The notes: generated from the sequence alone by a model not told the origin. A DNA stretch of 64,000 nucleotides from Phyllobacteriaceae bacterium (GCA_024742765.1 JANSXT010000001.1:248001-312000); one strand, 5' to 3'. Positions 17,911 through 29,052 are shown, numbered from the stretch's first letter. Numbers and translations are program-made.

Positions 17911-18867
17911 TCAGCGGCGCTGGATGCGGGCATTCTCGCGCAATTCCGCCAAAAGGCTGGCGCCGGCATCACCGCCATCGCCTTCAAGCGCCTCGGTGGA
18001 GAACTGGAGCTGCGCCACCCGGTCGTCGCTGACCTGCCGCGCGCGGCAGACGACGATGAACTCGACGCCGCGGTCAGTGTCCTTGACTTTGGTGGTCTGG
18101 CCTGTCTGCAGCCCCTTGATGTCGTCGGCCCAGTTGGCCGGCAACTGCAGTTCGAGGACGCGGCCCAAATCGCGCACGGTGACGTCGCGCAAATTCTGAG
18201 CCATCGCCAGCGTCTGGTCGCAGCTGCTGACGCGGCCGCGCATATTGTTGGCCTCGGTTCGGCGCGCCGATATCTGGCCGCGATTGGCCTCGGGCACCAC
18301 GAAGATCACCTGCTGGAGGATATATTCGGTGGATGTCGGCTTCTGGCCGCCCTGCTCGAGCATGCGGGCGACGACGTCCTGTTCGCTCATCAACTGGCTT
18401 TGCGAGCGCGCCCGCGCCTGCACAAGCTGTCCCCAGCCGATCTGCAGCCGGATGAATTCCCTGAAGTGATTGGCCGTCACGCCGGCCTGGTTGAGCACCT
18501 GCGTCAACTGCCCGGTGCTCATATTGTTGCGGCTGGCAAAGTTGTTGAACGCATTGGTGACCATCGAATCGGGCACGTTGATGCCGGCGCGCCGCAACGC
18601 GCTCCGCTTCAGCGCATCGTCGACCAACTCATCAGTCGCCAATTGCCGCATATTGCCGGGCCGCCGTTGCAGTCGCAGGAAGGCGGAACGCCGCGCAATG
18701 TCATAGCTGGTCACCACCTCGTCATTGACAACGACCCTGATCTCGGAGGCAAGGGCCGGCGATGTGCCAAGGGCCGTGCCTGCCGGTCCGGGCGGGGCGG
18801 CGACCGCGGCAAGGGCGATGGCGGCGGCCATCAGGCGGTTGCGGTATTGGAAGCGGGTCTGGACCAT
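17911..18867 (-). CDS. surA: SurA-like periplasmic chaperone / peptidyl-prolyl isomerase
   Basis: A 318-residue exported protein. After a signal peptide (hydrophobic core AAAIALAAVAA, probable cleavage at ALAS-EI near residue 43) comes the SurA N-terminal domain (IRVVVNDEVVTSYDIARRSA and VDDALKRSALRRAGI). A parvulin-like segment follows (EYILQQVIFVVP and GVEFIVVCRARQV), shorter and less conserved than in E. coli SurA, so isomerase activity is uncertain. SurA assists outer-membrane protein folding, including LptD, whose gene lies immediately upstream. Start chosen at the ATG giving a proper signal peptide. Confidence 0.87.
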   Translation of the reverse strand: MVQTRFQYRNRLMAAAIALAAVAAPPGPAGTALGTSPALASEIRVVVNDEVVTSYDIARRSAFLRLQRRPGNMRQLATDELVDDALKRSALRRAGINVPDSMVTNAFNNFASRNNMSTGQLTQVLNQAGVTANHFREFIRLQIGWGQLVQARARSQSQLMSEQDVVARMLEQGGQKPTSTEYILQQVIFVVPEANRGQISARRTEANNMRGRVSSCDQTLAMAQNLRDVTVRDLGRVLELQLPANWADDIKGLQTGQTTKVKDTDRGVEFIVVCRARQVSDDRVAQLQFSTEALEGDGGDAGASLLAELRENARIQRR

Positions 18868-18982
18868 GGCGTGCCTCGGCAAAATTTCTTGGCGCAATGT
18901 ACCGGTCTTATCCGACCGGCGGCGTCGATCACAAGGGTGTCCCGGTGCCTGCATCGGCTTCGGGGCGAAACCATGACGGCGG

Positions 18983-21391
18983 TCAGAAATCGAGGCCCGA
19001 CGAACTCAGACCCAGATCACCGAGCGTTCTGGCCGCGAAACGGACGCCGAAGCTGCGTGTGACGGCGTCGGCCGTATCGACCGTTTCGGTGTAGGACAGG
19101 CCAAAGCTGAAGCACTCATCGTCATAGGCAAGCCCGATCGACCGGTCGGTCATGCGGTCGTTGGAGATGTCGTAGGTGGCCGAACCCAGCACCCGCCAAT
19201 ATTTGGCGAACCGGATGGAGCCCGAACCGGCGATTTCCTGCCGCTCGGTGCCGAAGCCGTAGGTCGGCTGTGCCTTGATCAGCGCGTAGTTGGCAGCGAG
19301 CGCGATCGTGTCGTTGGAAAAGGACACGCCCGCATCGGCGCGGCGCAGGTCGAAATTGCTCTCGTCGAACCGGCCGTCTGCGCTGGCCGCAAATCCGCTG
19401 GCATGCTGCACGCCCACATGGGCCACATAGTCCGAACGCGCGGTCTCAAGCCCCGAATCGGCGCCGGCATTGACAAGGTCGGCGTCATCATAGGGATTGT
19501 CGCCGGCCAGATGGAACGATTGTCCGAAAATGCCCGTAGCGCTCCAGTTGCGGGCCAGCGTCCCGCTATAGCGCATGCCGACATTGGCCCTTATGCCGCC
19601 CTCGATGCGGTCATAGCCAGAGAACTTGTCCCGGTCGAACAGCGTGGATGCATCGAACACCAGGCTTTGCGCGTCCTCGTTGGGCAGCACCACATTATTG
19701 GGCGCATCCGGCCGCACGAACACCTGCGCCATCGGCTCGAAGACGTGGCTGGTGCCCTGCGCGGTGACCAGAAGCGGCATCCGCGTCTCCAGGCCGGCGG
19801 TCGCCATGCCGCGCCAGTGCGTGCCATTGCCCGCCAGCGCCGTGCCCGTGTCTTCCATGGTCTGCGACAGGGGGCCGGCCGCATTGATGTCGAGGATCGT
19901 GCTGTCGCCCTGGGCGTGCAGGATCGGCGTGACCAAAAGCCCGCCGGGCGCCACATAGGTCCGTTTCCACTCGGTTTCGGCGGTAAAGCGCCAGGAATTG
20001 CCGTCCGTGCCGAAGGTTGCGAAATTGTCGTCGGCGGGGCCGGCGGCAAGGCGCGTGTCGGCCTTGTCGCGGACGATGCCGCGCGTGTTGATGTTGAACG
20101 ACAATTGCCCGCCGGCAACGGGCTGCGACACCACGTAATTATAGTCGCTGCTGGGCAGCACGGTCGGCTGCTGGGTGTTGCGTCCCGCCGGATCGGGCCG
20201 GTTTTCCTGCACGTCGAAATGCATCAGGCGGGTATCGAAATAGTTGCGGCCCGAAAGCCCGGTCAGCCAGGCCTCGTTGCGGAACACTTCGGAATTGAAG
20301 CCCGAGATCGAATAGGTCCGCGCAAAGTTCTTGTCGGTCTGGAGCATGCCGTTCCAGCCGAACTCCCAGCGCGGATTGATCTGAAAGGCGCCGGACGTGC
20401 CGATCATGCCGCGATCGCGGTTGAGCCGGTCTTCGGTGCCTGCGTCGAACGCACCGACACGCTGCTGCTGGATGCCGGCAATCTTCAGATTGTAGACGCC
20501 GTTTTCGAGGCGGTGGCGGAACTCGGCTTCCGCCAGAAAGCCCTGGCGGGTGAAGCCGGTGCCGGTGAGCGTCAGATCGTAATTGGGCGCCAGATTGATG
20601 AAATACGGCACGCTGACGCCGAAGCCGAGCTCTTCGGCAAAGCGAAAGCTGGGCGCCAGAAACCCGGTCTTGCGCTTGACGGTCGGATCGGCGGTGGTGA
20701 ACACCGGCAGATAGGCGATCGGAATGCCCAGGAACTCAAACCTGGCCTGTTCGAACCGCACCGTCTTCTCTTCGCTGTTCCAGACCGTGCGTTGCGACTT
20801 GATCTGCCACAGCGGCGGCTTCTCGGGCTGTTCCTCGCACGGCTCGCAGGCGGTGTAGATGCCCTGGTTGAACACGGTCACATTGCCGTCGCGGCGCTCG
20901 GCGCTCTCGGCCACAAAACGCGTATTGTCGGGCGTGACGACGCGCAGCGCATTCAAAAAGCCGTCGCGGAAATCGTCGGTGATATCGATCTCGTCGGCGG
21001 TCAGGCGCGTGCCGTCCGGCTGCAGGATCTCGACATCGCCGACAGCGATCATCCGGCCGCTTTGCTGGATGTATGTCACCTGCCGGGCCACGAGCCGCGA
21101 CCCGTCATAGTCGATGCGCACGCTGCCGACCGCCGAGACCGTGCCCTCGTCATTGTTGTAGATCAGTTCGTCAGCCTGCAGCAGCATCGGCGCGTCCGGA
21201 TTGGTCGCGGCGAGGTCCTCGATGCTCGTCTGGGCCGATGCCGGTGAGAGGGCGGCGGGCACCGCAAGACCGGCCATGAGTGCGGCGAGGCCCACCCCGG
21301 CGCACAGAAGCCGGGCGCGCGGCACCGTTGCGCAACCGCGCCGACATCCGGTTTGGCGATCATCCGCCATCTGTGCCCTTCGGTTACGCAT
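18983..21391 (-). CDS. lptD: LPS-assembly outer membrane protein LptD
   Basis: LptD forms with LptE the outer-membrane translocon that places lipopolysaccharide on the cell surface. The 802-residue protein has a long signal region (hydrophobic LLCAGVGLAALMAGL, cleavage likely after ASAQ), an OstA jellyroll domain (LLQADELIYNNDEGTVSAVG), and a large beta-barrel with recurring aromatic strands. Cysteines include the pair CEPC near residue 178 and one near the C-terminus (DDECFSFGLSYTE), a layout that fits inter-domain disulfides as in E. coli. Its ATG overlaps the lptG stop (TAATG). Confidence 0.95.
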   Translation of the reverse strand: MRNRRAQMADDRQTGCRRGCATVPRARLLCAGVGLAALMAGLAVPAALSPASAQTSIEDLAATNPDAPMLLQADELIYNNDEGTVSAVGSVRIDYDGSRLVARQVTYIQQSGRMIAVGDVEILQPDGTRLTADEIDITDDFRDGFLNALRVVTPDNTRFVAESAERRDGNVTVFNQGIYTACEPCEEQPEKPPLWQIKSQRTVWNSEEKTVRFEQARFEFLGIPIAYLPVFTTADPTVKRKTGFLAPSFRFAEELGFGVSVPYFINLAPNYDLTLTGTGFTRQGFLAEAEFRHRLENGVYNLKIAGIQQQRVGAFDAGTEDRLNRDRGMIGTSGAFQINPRWEFGWNGMLQTDKNFARTYSISGFNSEVFRNEAWLTGLSGRNYFDTRLMHFDVQENRPDPAGRNTQQPTVLPSSDYNYVVSQPVAGGQLSFNINTRGIVRDKADTRLAAGPADDNFATFGTDGNSWRFTAETEWKRTYVAPGGLLVTPILHAQGDSTILDINAAGPLSQTMEDTGTALAGNGTHWRGMATAGLETRMPLLVTAQGTSHVFEPMAQVFVRPDAPNNVVLPNEDAQSLVFDASTLFDRDKFSGYDRIEGGIRANVGMRYSGTLARNWSATGIFGQSFHLAGDNPYDDADLVNAGADSGLETARSDYVAHVGVQHASGFAASADGRFDESNFDLRRADAGVSFSNDTIALAANYALIKAQPTYGFGTERQEIAGSGSIRFAKYWRVLGSATYDISNDRMTDRSIGLAYDDECFSFGLSYTETVDTADAVTRSFGVRFAARTLGDLGLSSSGLDF

Positions 21392-22491
21392 TACCCGTCT
21401 TCGCGATTGAGAAGATATCCGATTCCGAACAAAATGCCGCCGATCACCGGGAGCCAGGCCGCCACGACGGGCGGCATCGCGCCGGCGCTGCCGAACGACT
21501 TGGCCAGCGCCGTGACGACATAAAGCAGAAAGCCGGCGGTGACACCACCCACAATCATCCCCGCCGACTGACCGAAGCGGACGAAGCGCAGCGAGACTGT
21601 TGCCGCGATCATCGCCATGGCGACCATCAGCGCCGGCAGCGCGACAAGCGAATGATATTGCATTGAAAACGGCGCCGACGGCACGCCGAACGAGCGGGCC
21701 GCCTCGATCTGCCGGCCGAGCGCATAGATCGGCACCATGTCCGGCGGGACCAGCGATTGCCGGACGACTTCGGTATCAAGGCTTGTGGACACCGTCATGC
21801 GCTCGCTCTGCACCGGCCTGCGCCGCGGCACGCTGGTTGTCACGTCGGTCAGCACCCATTCGCCGCTGTCCAGATACGCCGTGTCCGCATCGTGGCGGGC
21901 CGCGACGCGGCCGTCCTCGCCCACTTCGATGAAGACAGCCTCATAAAGGGTGATGTTCTGGTTGGCGACGGTCTTGGCGGTGATCAGGATCGCGCCGCCG
22001 CCCTCGCGGCTCTGCCGCAGCCATGGTTCGTCGGTGCCGAAAAGGCGGTTCTGGGCGCTGCCCTTCCAACTCCCCTCGATCGATTGCGCAAGCGAGAATC
22101 CGTTGGCGGCTAGCGGGTTGAGGACGAATACGCCGCAAAGCCCGACCAGCAGCGCCGCCACCCAGGTCGGCGTGAGGAACTGCCAGGCCGACATGCCAGC
22201 CGAGCGCGCAACGACCAGCTCGTACTTCCGGTTCAGCGCGATCAGCGTCGCGATCGTTGCAAACAGCATGACGAACGGCAGCGTCACCTGCAGGATGAAC
22301 GGCACCCGCATCGCCGACACGCCCAGCGCCTTGAGCGCCGAATATTCGGGCAGGCTGCCCGTCCGGTTGGACAGTTCGGTGAAGTCAACCAGCAGCGCCA
22401 GCGCGGCGATGCCGGCGATGAAATAGACGACCATGCGCACAAGGCGCATGAACACATAGACCTGGAATGTCCGTCCCGCGACGCCGGTCAT
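21391..22491 (-). CDS. lptG: LPS export ABC transporter permease LptG
   Basis: One of the two YjgP/YjgQ permeases of the LptB2FG complex that extracts LPS from the inner membrane. It is 366 residues with three N-terminal and three C-terminal transmembrane helices around a periplasmic jellyroll. The family segments LNRKYELVVARSAGMSAWQF and ALGRQIEAARSFG are visible. It overlaps lptF by four bases (ATGA) and lptD by one base, so the three LPS export genes are translationally linked. Confidence 0.94.
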   Translation of the reverse strand: MTGVAGRTFQVYVFMRLVRMVVYFIAGIAALALLVDFTELSNRTGSLPEYSALKALGVSAMRVPFILQVTLPFVMLFATIATLIALNRKYELVVARSAGMSAWQFLTPTWVAALLVGLCGVFVLNPLAANGFSLAQSIEGSWKGSAQNRLFGTDEPWLRQSREGGGAILITAKTVANQNITLYEAVFIEVGEDGRVAARHDADTAYLDSGEWVLTDVTTSVPRRRPVQSERMTVSTSLDTEVVRQSLVPPDMVPIYALGRQIEAARSFGVPSAPFSMQYHSLVALPALMVAMAMIAATVSLRFVRFGQSAGMIVGGVTAGFLLYVVTALAKSFGSAGAMPPVVAAWLPVIGGILFGIGYLLNREDG

Positions 22492-23705
22492 GCCTGGTTC
22501 AACTGCCTGCGCGCCGTGCGTCGTCGCAGGCGCTGCCATCGATCGTTGAGCGTGCCGGCCATGCGAATGACCGGATCGGGCACCTGAACGGTCCAGCCGC
22601 GCAGGAACATCAGCGCGGACAGGCCGATCCCTGCCAGCGGGATCGCGTAAAGCAGCCAGAAGAGCGCACCGTCCGTCTTGATCGCATTGTAGCTGAAATA
22701 GCCGGCCCAGCGATAGCCGAGCCCGGCACCGAATGCCAGCACCACCGCCATGATGCTCGCCGAGCGATGGGTGCGCGGTTGCCCCGCAACCACCAGCGCG
22801 ACCATCGCGAAAAGCACCGGATAGAGCCACTCGGTCATGCGGCGATGCAGTTCACCGCGCGCCTGGCCGGGCCAGCTTTGCACCCATTTGTCGTTGGGGT
22901 CGGGGTTCAGCAGATAGCTGGTTTCGCGCTCGTGCAGAAAGTACTCGATCCCGTCGCCGACGCTGCCGAACTGCGCCAGATCCAGCGCATAGCTCCGGAA
23001 CCGGATGATCGAGACCTGGCCGGTCTTGACCTGTCGGCGGTGCAGCTGGCCATCCTCGAGCACCATCAGGCTGACACCGGTGCTCTCGTCGACCGATGCC
23101 TGGCGCGCGAACTGTATCAGATGCGTCTCCGGATCGCGCCGGTCGGCGATCAGAACGCCATTGAGGCGGCCGCCGGCCTCCTTGCGGTCCACATAGATCG
23201 TCAGCCCGTCCTCGATCTGCGTGAAGCGCCCGTCCTGGATGAGCGTCGCAAGAAGATCGGTGCGCATGTCGATCACCACGTCGCGCACCGCCCGGTTGGC
23301 CCGCGGTTCGACGAAATGGCTAATCAGGAACACTGTCGCCCCAAGCAGCAGCGACAGGATGATGATCGGACGGGCAATGGCAAAGCGGCTCAGTCCCGAG
23401 CCCGCCATCACCGGCATCTCGCTGTCCGCATTCATGGCGTTGAGCACGTTCACCGCGCCGATCAGCAGCCCGAACGGCAGCGTCAGCGTGATGAATTGCG
23501 GCGTCAGCAGCGCCATCATCGTCAGGAACGCGCCGATCGAGCCGGCCGAACCTGTGGCGAAATCGATGCGGGTGATCGCCTGGGTGATCCACACCACCGC
23601 GAGGATCGCCGCGAACGCGCTCAGCGCGGCAATGGCGATCCGCCGGAATATGTAGCGTTCAACGGTGGTCAACGCGGCGGCCGTCCTTCGCGCGGGGTCA
23701 TGCAT
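22488..23705 (-). CDS. lptF: LPS export ABC transporter permease LptF
   Basis: Partner permease of LptG in the LPS export complex. The 405-residue protein begins with [19 protein letters not shown] and has six predicted transmembrane helices and the central periplasmic domain. The cytoplasmic coupling region [20 protein letters not shown] and the C-terminal region [20 protein letters not shown] fit the YjgP/YjgQ family. First gene of the minus-strand LPS export operon, divergent from pepA across 215 bp. The start MHDPARRTA is the most plausible ATG but has no strong ribosome site. Confidence 0.94.
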   Translation of the reverse strand: MHDPARRTAAALTTVERYIFRRIAIAALSAFAAILAVVWITQAITRIDFATGSAGSIGAFLTMMALLTPQFITLTLPFGLLIGAVNVLNAMNADSEMPVMAGSGLSRFAIARPIIILSLLLGATVFLISHFVEPRANRAVRDVVIDMRTDLLATLIQDGRFTQIEDGLTIYVDRKEAGGRLNGVLIADRRDPETHLIQFARQASVDESTGVSLMVLEDGQLHRRQVKTGQVSIIRFRSYALDLAQFGSVGDGIEYFLHERETSYLLNPDPNDKWVQSWPGQARGELHRRMTEWLYPVLFAMVALVVAGQPRTHRSASIMAVVLAFGAGLGYRWAGYFSYNAIKTDGALFWLLYAIPLAGIGLSALMFLRGWTVQVPDPVIRMAGTLNDRWQRLRRRTARRQLNQA

Positions 23706-23920
23706 GTGCGAATCGGGTGCCCGTCCCGGTCGGCACCCGGTTCCTGGCCGCGCCGGCGCGGCTCTTTCGTTCCGGCCCAATGTCGCCCCTCAGGGCTAAC
23801 AATCCGGAAAATCCGACGGTTAATGAACCATTGCGAGAGCATCGGGTCCTTGCTATCGCCGCGAGCAACGCCAAAATCAAGCCATTCCCCCCGCAACCGA
23901 TTTCAAGGTTTTGTCATCCC

Positions 23921-25396
23921 ATGTCCATGCTTCCGACGATCACGATCTCCAAACCGGCTCCGATCAAGAAGGGCGCGGCGCTGCTGGTTGCTCCGGAAGG
24001 CGTCGACATCGCCAAACTTGCCGGCGATCTGGACGGGGAAGGCGTGCTCGCCCGTGCGGCCGAGCTGGCGGAATTCTCCGGCAAGGCCAAGACCGTACTC
24101 GACGTCTTGGCGCCGGCCGGCAGCCCGGCGAGCCGCATCGTCGTCGGCCAGGGCAAGCCGGAAGACGCGTCGGAATCAGGCTGGATCGCGCTGGGCGGCG
24201 CGCCGCGCGGCGCGCTCGCCAAGGAGGGGTTGGTGACGCTCGTCGCCAGCGAAGGCATGGATGCGGCGGCGATCGCCTGCTTCGCGCAGGGCTATCTGAT
24301 GCGGGCCTACACGTTCGACAAGTACAAGACGGCCAAGAACGGCCAGAACGGCAAGCCCAAGGCGCAGAAGCTGACCATCCATAGCGCCAACACCACCGCC
24401 GCCAAGTCTGCATGGCGGGATGCCGAAGCAGTCGCGCGCGGCGTCATGCTGGCACGCGATCTGGTCAACGAGCCGGCCAACATTCTGGGCACCGAGGAGT
24501 TCGCCGCCCGTGGCGAGGCGCTCGAGGCGCTTGGCGTCGAAACCGATATTCTCGATGAAAAGAAGATGAAGAAGCTCGGCATGGGCGCGCTTCTGGGCGT
24601 CGCGCAGGGCTCGGTGCGCCCGCCGCGCATGCTCGTCATGAAGTGGAACGGCGGCAAGGCAAAGGACAAGCCGGTCGCGTTCGTCGGCAAGGGCGTTGTC
24701 TTCGATACCGGCGGCATTTCGATCAAACCGGCTGGCGGTATGGAGGACATGAAGGGCGATATGGGCGGTGCGGCGGCGGTCGTCGGCCTTATGCACGCGC
24801 TGGCCGCGCGCAAGGCTTCGGTCAATGCCATTGGCCTGATCGGCCTTGTGGAGAACATGCCCGACGGCAACGCCCAGCGCCCGGGCGACATCGTCACCTC
24901 CATGTCTGGCCAGACGATCGAGGTGATCAACACCGACGCCGAGGGACGCCTCGTGCTGGCGGACGCGCTGACCTATTGCAACCAGACCTTCGAACCGTCC
25001 GTGATGATCGATCTGGCGACGCTGACCGGCGCGGTGATGGTGGCCCTCGGCCAGCACCATGCCGGCCTGTTCTCCAATGACGACGCGGTCGCCGAAAGCC
25101 TGACGCAGGCCGGCGCGCAAAGCGGAGAGAAGGTCTGGCGCCTGCCGCTCGGTCCCGACTATGACAAGATGATCGATTCCAAATTCGCCGACATGAAGAA
25201 CATAGGCGGCCGCAATGCCGGCTCGATCACGGCGGCCCAGTTCCTCAAGCGCTTTGTCGGCGATACGCCCTGGGCACATCTCGACGTTGCGGGCACCGCC
25301 ATGTCCTCGCCGTCGAGCGACTTCAACCGCTCCTGGGGCTCGGGCTTCGGCGTGCGCCTGCTCGACCGCTGGGTGCGCGACAATCACGAAGGCTGA
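23921..25396 (+). CDS. pepA: Leucyl aminopeptidase
   Basis: A two-metal M17 aminopeptidase that removes N-terminal residues from peptides; family members can also bind DNA as regulators. The 491-residue protein has the signature [16 protein letters not shown] and the metal ligands in [19 protein letters not shown]. The M17 N-terminal domain occupies about residues 1-150. Start ATG at 23921; an ATG two codons later is possible. Gene order pepA-holC, divergent from lptF, is conserved in many proteobacteria. Confidence 0.96.
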   Translation: MSMLPTITISKPAPIKKGAALLVAPEGVDIAKLAGDLDGEGVLARAAELAEFSGKAKTVLDVLAPAGSPASRIVVGQGKPEDASESGWIALGGAPRGALAKEGLVTLVASEGMDAAAIACFAQGYLMRAYTFDKYKTAKNGQNGKPKAQKLTIHSANTTAAKSAWRDAEAVARGVMLARDLVNEPANILGTEEFAARGEALEALGVETDILDEKKMKKLGMGALLGVAQGSVRPPRMLVMKWNGGKAKDKPVAFVGKGVVFDTGGISIKPAGGMEDMKGDMGGAAAVVGLMHALAARKASVNAIGLIGLVENMPDGNAQRPGDIVTSMSGQTIEVINTDAEGRLVLADALTYCNQTFEPSVMIDLATLTGAVMVALGQHHAGLFSNDDAVAESLTQAGAQSGEKVWRLPLGPDYDKMIDSKFADMKNIGGRNAGSITAAQFLKRFVGDTPWAHLDVAGTAMSSPSSDFNRSWGSGFGVRLLDRWVRDNHEG

Positions 25397-25418
25397 ACGG
25401 CGCGGGCAGGTTCGTGCG

Positions 25419-25871
25419 ATGACGGAGATCACTTTTTATCATTTGACCGAAACGGCGCTCGATGCGGCCTTGCCCGGCCTTGTCGAGAAATCGCTGGCGC
25501 GCCGCTGGAATGCCGTCGTCCAGGTGCCCGATGAGCCGGCGCGCGATGCGGTCGATCAGCTTCTGTGGAGCTACGAGCCGGTCTCATTCCTGCCGCACGG
25601 GCGTGACGGCGACGAACCGGCTTCCGATCATCCGGTCTATGTCACGGCGACCGATGCCAATCCGAACGCGGCCGCGATCCGCTTTCTGGTGCATGGCGCC
25701 GAAGCACCGGCCGATCTGTCGTCGCATGAACGTGTCGCTGTGATGTTCGACGGCCGCGACGACGAGGCGGTCGGCCGCGCGCGGGACCAGTGGAAGGCGC
25801 TCAAGGCGCAAGGCCATGATCTGGCCTATTGGAAGCAGACGCCCGAGGGGCGCTGGGAAAGGGCGGCATAG
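25419..25871 (+). CDS. holC: DNA polymerase III chi subunit
   Basis: HolC (chi) links the clamp loader to single-stranded DNA-binding protein at the fork. The 150-residue sequence shows ITFYHLTETALDAALPGLVE at the N-terminus, FLPHGRDGDEPASDHPVYVT in the middle and the C-terminal DQWKALKAQGHDLAYWKQ, all typical of alphaproteobacterial HolC. It begins 22 bp after pepA. Confidence 0.93.
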   Translation: MTEITFYHLTETALDAALPGLVEKSLARRWNAVVQVPDEPARDAVDQLLWSYEPVSFLPHGRDGDEPASDHPVYVTATDANPNAAAIRFLVHGAEAPADLSSHERVAVMFDGRDDEAVGRARDQWKALKAQGHDLAYWKQTPEGRWERAA

Positions 25872-25875
25872 CACA

Positions 25876-26565
25876 ATGACATTCCTGCGCCGCATCGGCC
25901 TGACGGCCTTTCTCGCCGGCCTTGCAGGGCTGATCCTCTATCCGGTCTGGTTCGGCACCTATCACAATCTCGATCTGGGCACCTATCGCATCCACGAGGC
26001 GCGCGACGGGTTCCGCACGATCGCCGATGTGTCCCTGTCGCCGGCGGCCATGCCGCTGCGTGTCGACATCGCCGGGCGCGGGCGCGTGCCGCCGGGCGGT
26101 GCTGAAATGCCCAACCTGACGCTGGTCCTCAACGGTCCGCAGGGCTCGGTTGCCGCCACCGTCATTGAGTTGGACCCGCGCAGCGACGGCGAGATCGCCG
26201 CCGATATCGGGCTCGAACAGCAACTCACGATCGACAGCGGGATCGGCAACGGGCTCCACACATTCGTCTTTGCCGAAGGCGATCGCCCGGCCGACCTGAT
26301 CGCCTTTCTCGACATGACGCTGACCGGCGCGGTCGCCGCGCCCGATCCGCGCGTGCGCCCGGTCTCCTACGGGCTTTTGGGCGCCGGTATCGCGATCATG
26401 GCGATTGGCGGGCGCCGCCGGCGCAAACCGGCCAAAGGCGGATCCGGCAAGGACGACGGCGCACGCGTGAGCACGTCCAACATCGGCCGCCGCGTGCCGC
26501 TCGACAATGAAGAGCGCGCGCCTGAAAAGCCGGCACGGCAATGGGGGAGGGGCGACGACAGCTAG
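25876..26565 (+). CDS. Membrane-anchored protein of unknown function
   Basis: A 229-residue protein I do not recognise. It has an N-terminal transmembrane helix (residues about 8-27, LTAFLAGLAGLILYPVWFG), a central region predicted to lie outside the cytoplasm (about residues 30-165) rich in short beta-like runs, and a second helix (VSYGLLGAGIAIMAIGG) followed by a basic cytoplasmic tail GRRRRKPAKGG. It starts 4 bp after holC and is probably cotranscribed with it. Its 3' end is 10 bp from the convergent ABC-F gene. Confidence 0.7.
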   Translation: MTFLRRIGLTAFLAGLAGLILYPVWFGTYHNLDLGTYRIHEARDGFRTIADVSLSPAAMPLRVDIAGRGRVPPGGAEMPNLTLVLNGPQGSVAATVIELDPRSDGEIAADIGLEQQLTIDSGIGNGLHTFVFAEGDRPADLIAFLDMTLTGAVAAPDPRVRPVSYGLLGAGIAIMAIGGRRRRKPAKGGSGKDDGARVSTSNIGRRVPLDNEERAPEKPARQWGRGDDS

Positions 26566-26575
26566 GGTCTCGACC

Positions 26576-28447
26576 CTAGTCCGCCACCGCATCCTCATAG
26601 TCGGCCGAAAGCGCCAGCCATTTGTCTTCCCATGCGGCGCGCTTCTGTTCGGCCTCCGCCCTTTTGCGCGAGAGTTCGGCGACGCGCGCGCCATCAGCGG
26701 CGACATCGGGCTTGAGGAATTCGGCGTCGATCGCGGCGATCACCTTGTCGGCCTTTTCGACCAGACCTTCCAGTTCGCCGATCCGCTTGCGCATCGGCGC
26801 CAGTTCGGCGCGCCGCGCTGCCGCTTCGCGCCGCTTTTCCCTACCGCCGCCCGTTTCCGCCCTGTCGGCGCGCGGCGCCGCATCGCGCTTGAGGATCAGC
26901 GCGCGATATTCGTCCATGTCGCCCTCATAGGGCGTGACGGTGCCGCCGGCGACCAGCCACAGCCTGTCGGCCGATGTCTCGACCAGATGGCGGTCGTGGC
27001 TGATCAGCATGACCGCGCCCTCATAGGCGTTCAGCGCCTCGGTCAGCGCCGCGCGGCTGTCAATGTCCAGATGGTTGGTCGGCTCGTCGAGGATCAGGAG
27101 GTGCGGCGCGTCGTGGGTCGCGAGCGCCAGTGTCAGGCGCGCCCGCTCGCCGCCCGAAAGCTCGACCGCCGGCGTGTCCATCTTGGCCGCGGTGAGCCCG
27201 CAATTGGCAACGCGGGAACGCACATTGGATTCCGCCTCATCGGGAAAAAGCGCGCGAAAATGCTGATAGGCGCTCGCATCGGGATCGAGATCGTCAAGCT
27301 GGTGCTGGGCAAACATGGCAACCCGCAGCTTGTCGGCGCGGGTGAGTGTCCCGCCCTGCGCGTCGAGCCGTCCGGCCAGGAGCTTGGCGAAGGTGGATTT
27401 GCCGTTGCCGTTGGCGCCCAGAAGCGCGATCCGGTCGTCATGGTCCACCCGCAGATTGAGGCGGCTCAGCACCGGCTGCTCGGGCACATAGCCGGCGCTT
27501 GCGCCCTCTAGAGCGATGATCGGCGAGGCGGCCGGGCGCTGCGGTGAGGGAAACCGGATTGGCGCGACATGCTCGTCCACCAGAACCGATGTTTCACCCA
27601 TCCGTTCGAGCGCCTTGAGCCGGCTTTGCGCCTGCCGCGCCTTGGACGCCTTGTAGCGGAACCGGTCGACAAAGGCCTGCATGTGCTTGCGCTTGGCGGC
27701 CTGCTTCTCGGCCATCTTCGCAGACAGGACGGCCTTTTCGGCGCGCGTCCGTGCGAACCGGTCGTAATTGCCGCGATAGACCGAAAGCTTGCGGTGTTCG
27801 AGATGCAGGATCGTGCTGGCGCAACTGTTCAGAAGATCGCGGTCATGGCTGATGATCAGCACCGTGTGCGGATAGCGCTGGATGTAGTTTTCCAGCCACA
27901 GCGTACCTTCCAGATCGAGATAGTTGGTCGGCTCGTCCAGCAGCAGAAGATCGGGCGCGGTGAACAGCACCGATGCAAGCGCCACCCGCATCCGCCAACC
28001 GCCCGAGAACGACGCGCATGGTCGCGCCTGCGCCTCGGCATCGAACCCAAGACCCGCCAGGATCGAGGCGGCGCGCGCTTCGGCCGAATGCGCCTCGATA
28101 TCGGCAAGGCGCGTGTGGATCGCCGCGATCGCATCGGGATCGGTCTCGGTTTCGGCGGCCGCGAGCAGGTCGGCACGTTCCGTGTCGGCTTCAAGCACGG
28201 TGTCGAGCAGCGATTTTTCCGTCCCCGGCGCCTCCTGCGCCACCTGGCCGATGCGCAGGTTCCTCGGAACGCTAACTTCGCCGCTTTCGGGCGCGATTTC
28301 GCCGGTGATCAGACGGAACAGCGTCGTCTTGCCGGTGCCGTTGCGCCCGACAAAGCCGCATTTGGAGCCGGCGGGCAGCGTGGCCGACGCGCCTTCGAAC
28401 AGCGCCCGCCCCGCAATCCGGTAGGTCATGTTTGCGATCTGCAGCAT
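26576..28447 (-). CDS. ABC-F family ATPase
   Basis: A soluble protein with two ABC ATPase domains and no membrane segments, of the ABC-F group that acts on the ribosome. Of 623 residues, the first domain has Walker [12 protein letters not shown] and signature [13 protein letters not shown] with [11 protein letters not shown]; the second has [12 protein letters not shown] and [12 protein letters not shown] with [12 protein letters not shown] linker and a charged coiled-coil C-terminus (about residues 540-620) resemble Uup. The nearest named type is Uup/YheS; I leave the symbol blank because subgroup assignment needs a tree. Confidence 0.93.
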   Translation of the reverse strand: MLQIANMTYRIAGRALFEGASATLPAGSKCGFVGRNGTGKTTLFRLITGEIAPESGEVSVPRNLRIGQVAQEAPGTEKSLLDTVLEADTERADLLAAAETETDPDAIAAIHTRLADIEAHSAEARAASILAGLGFDAEAQARPCASFSGGWRMRVALASVLFTAPDLLLLDEPTNYLDLEGTLWLENYIQRYPHTVLIISHDRDLLNSCASTILHLEHRKLSVYRGNYDRFARTRAEKAVLSAKMAEKQAAKRKHMQAFVDRFRYKASKARQAQSRLKALERMGETSVLVDEHVAPIRFPSPQRPAASPIIALEGASAGYVPEQPVLSRLNLRVDHDDRIALLGANGNGKSTFAKLLAGRLDAQGGTLTRADKLRVAMFAQHQLDDLDPDASAYQHFRALFPDEAESNVRSRVANCGLTAAKMDTPAVELSGGERARLTLALATHDAPHLLILDEPTNHLDIDSRAALTEALNAYEGAVMLISHDRHLVETSADRLWLVAGGTVTPYEGDMDEYRALILKRDAAPRADRAETGGGREKRREAAARRAELAPMRKRIGELEGLVEKADKVIAAIDAEFLKPDVAADGARVAELSRKRAEAEQKRAAWEDKWLALSADYEDAVAD

Positions 28448-28528
28448 GGCCGTCATGTGCCCGAGCGCTGGGCCAGGTGCAAGTGTCTGCAAGGCCCGGC
28501 CTCACATCGGATTTTGGTCGCACAAGCC

Positions 28529-28557
28529 TTGGCAAGGGCGGTTGCCATCGCTATAGG
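28529..28557 (+). promoter_or_regulatory. Candidate sigma-70 promoter of ndk
   Basis: TTGGCA (28529-28534) and TATAGG (28552-28557) are separated by 17 bp, about 51 bp upstream of the ndk ATG. An AAAGGG ribosome site precedes the start codon. Confidence 0.5.
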
Positions 28558-28608
28558 GCGGCCAACCTTCCCGATCTTCCCCAAATCACGCTGACAAAGG
28601 GTACAAGC

Positions 28609-29031
28609 ATGGCCATCGAGCGCACTTTTTCCATGATCAAGCCGGACGCCACCAAGCGCAATCTGACCGGCGCGATCGTCAAGATTTTCGAAGAGAACGA
28701 CCTGCGCGTCGTTGCTTCCAAGCGCGTCTGGATGAGCCGCCGTCAGGCCGAGGGCTTTTATGCCGTCCACAAGGAGCGCCCTTTCTTCGACGAATTGTGT
28801 GACTTCATGTCGTCAGGCCCGACCGTCGTCCAGGTTCTCGAGGGCGAAAACGCCATCGCCAAGAACCGCGAAGTGATGGGCGCCACCAACCCGGCCGACG
28901 CCGACGAAGGCACCATCCGCAAGCTCTACGCCAATTCGATCGGCGAGAATTCGGTGCACGGTTCGGACGCGCCGGAAACCGCTGCCGAGGAAATTGCCTA
29001 CTGGTTCGCCGAGACCGAAATCGTCGGCTGA
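28609..29031 (+). CDS. ndk: Nucleoside diphosphate kinase
   Basis: Transfers the gamma phosphate between nucleoside triphosphates and diphosphates through a phosphohistidine. The 140-residue length is standard. The start [21 protein letters not shown], the [15 protein letters not shown] segment and the active-site [12 protein letters not shown] (catalytic His) are all present. A monocistronic unit with its own promoter and a bidirectional terminator. Confidence 0.98.
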   Translation: MAIERTFSMIKPDATKRNLTGAIVKIFEENDLRVVASKRVWMSRRQAEGFYAVHKERPFFDELCDFMSSGPTVVQVLEGENAIAKNREVMGATNPADADEGTIRKLYANSIGENSVHGSDAPETAAEEIAYWFAETEIVG

Positions 29032-29052
29032 CGCCAAATCCGCTTAGTGACG

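Noticed and set aside
16969-19062. A 697-codon plus-strand open frame opposite pdxA and surA
   Set aside because: Antisense shadow with low-complexity Arg/Gly/His content; the minus-strand genes carry clear motifs and signal peptides.
19403-21247. A 614-codon plus-strand frame opposite lptD
   Set aside because: Same reasoning; the LptD reading is supported by its signal peptide, OstA domain and barrel strands.
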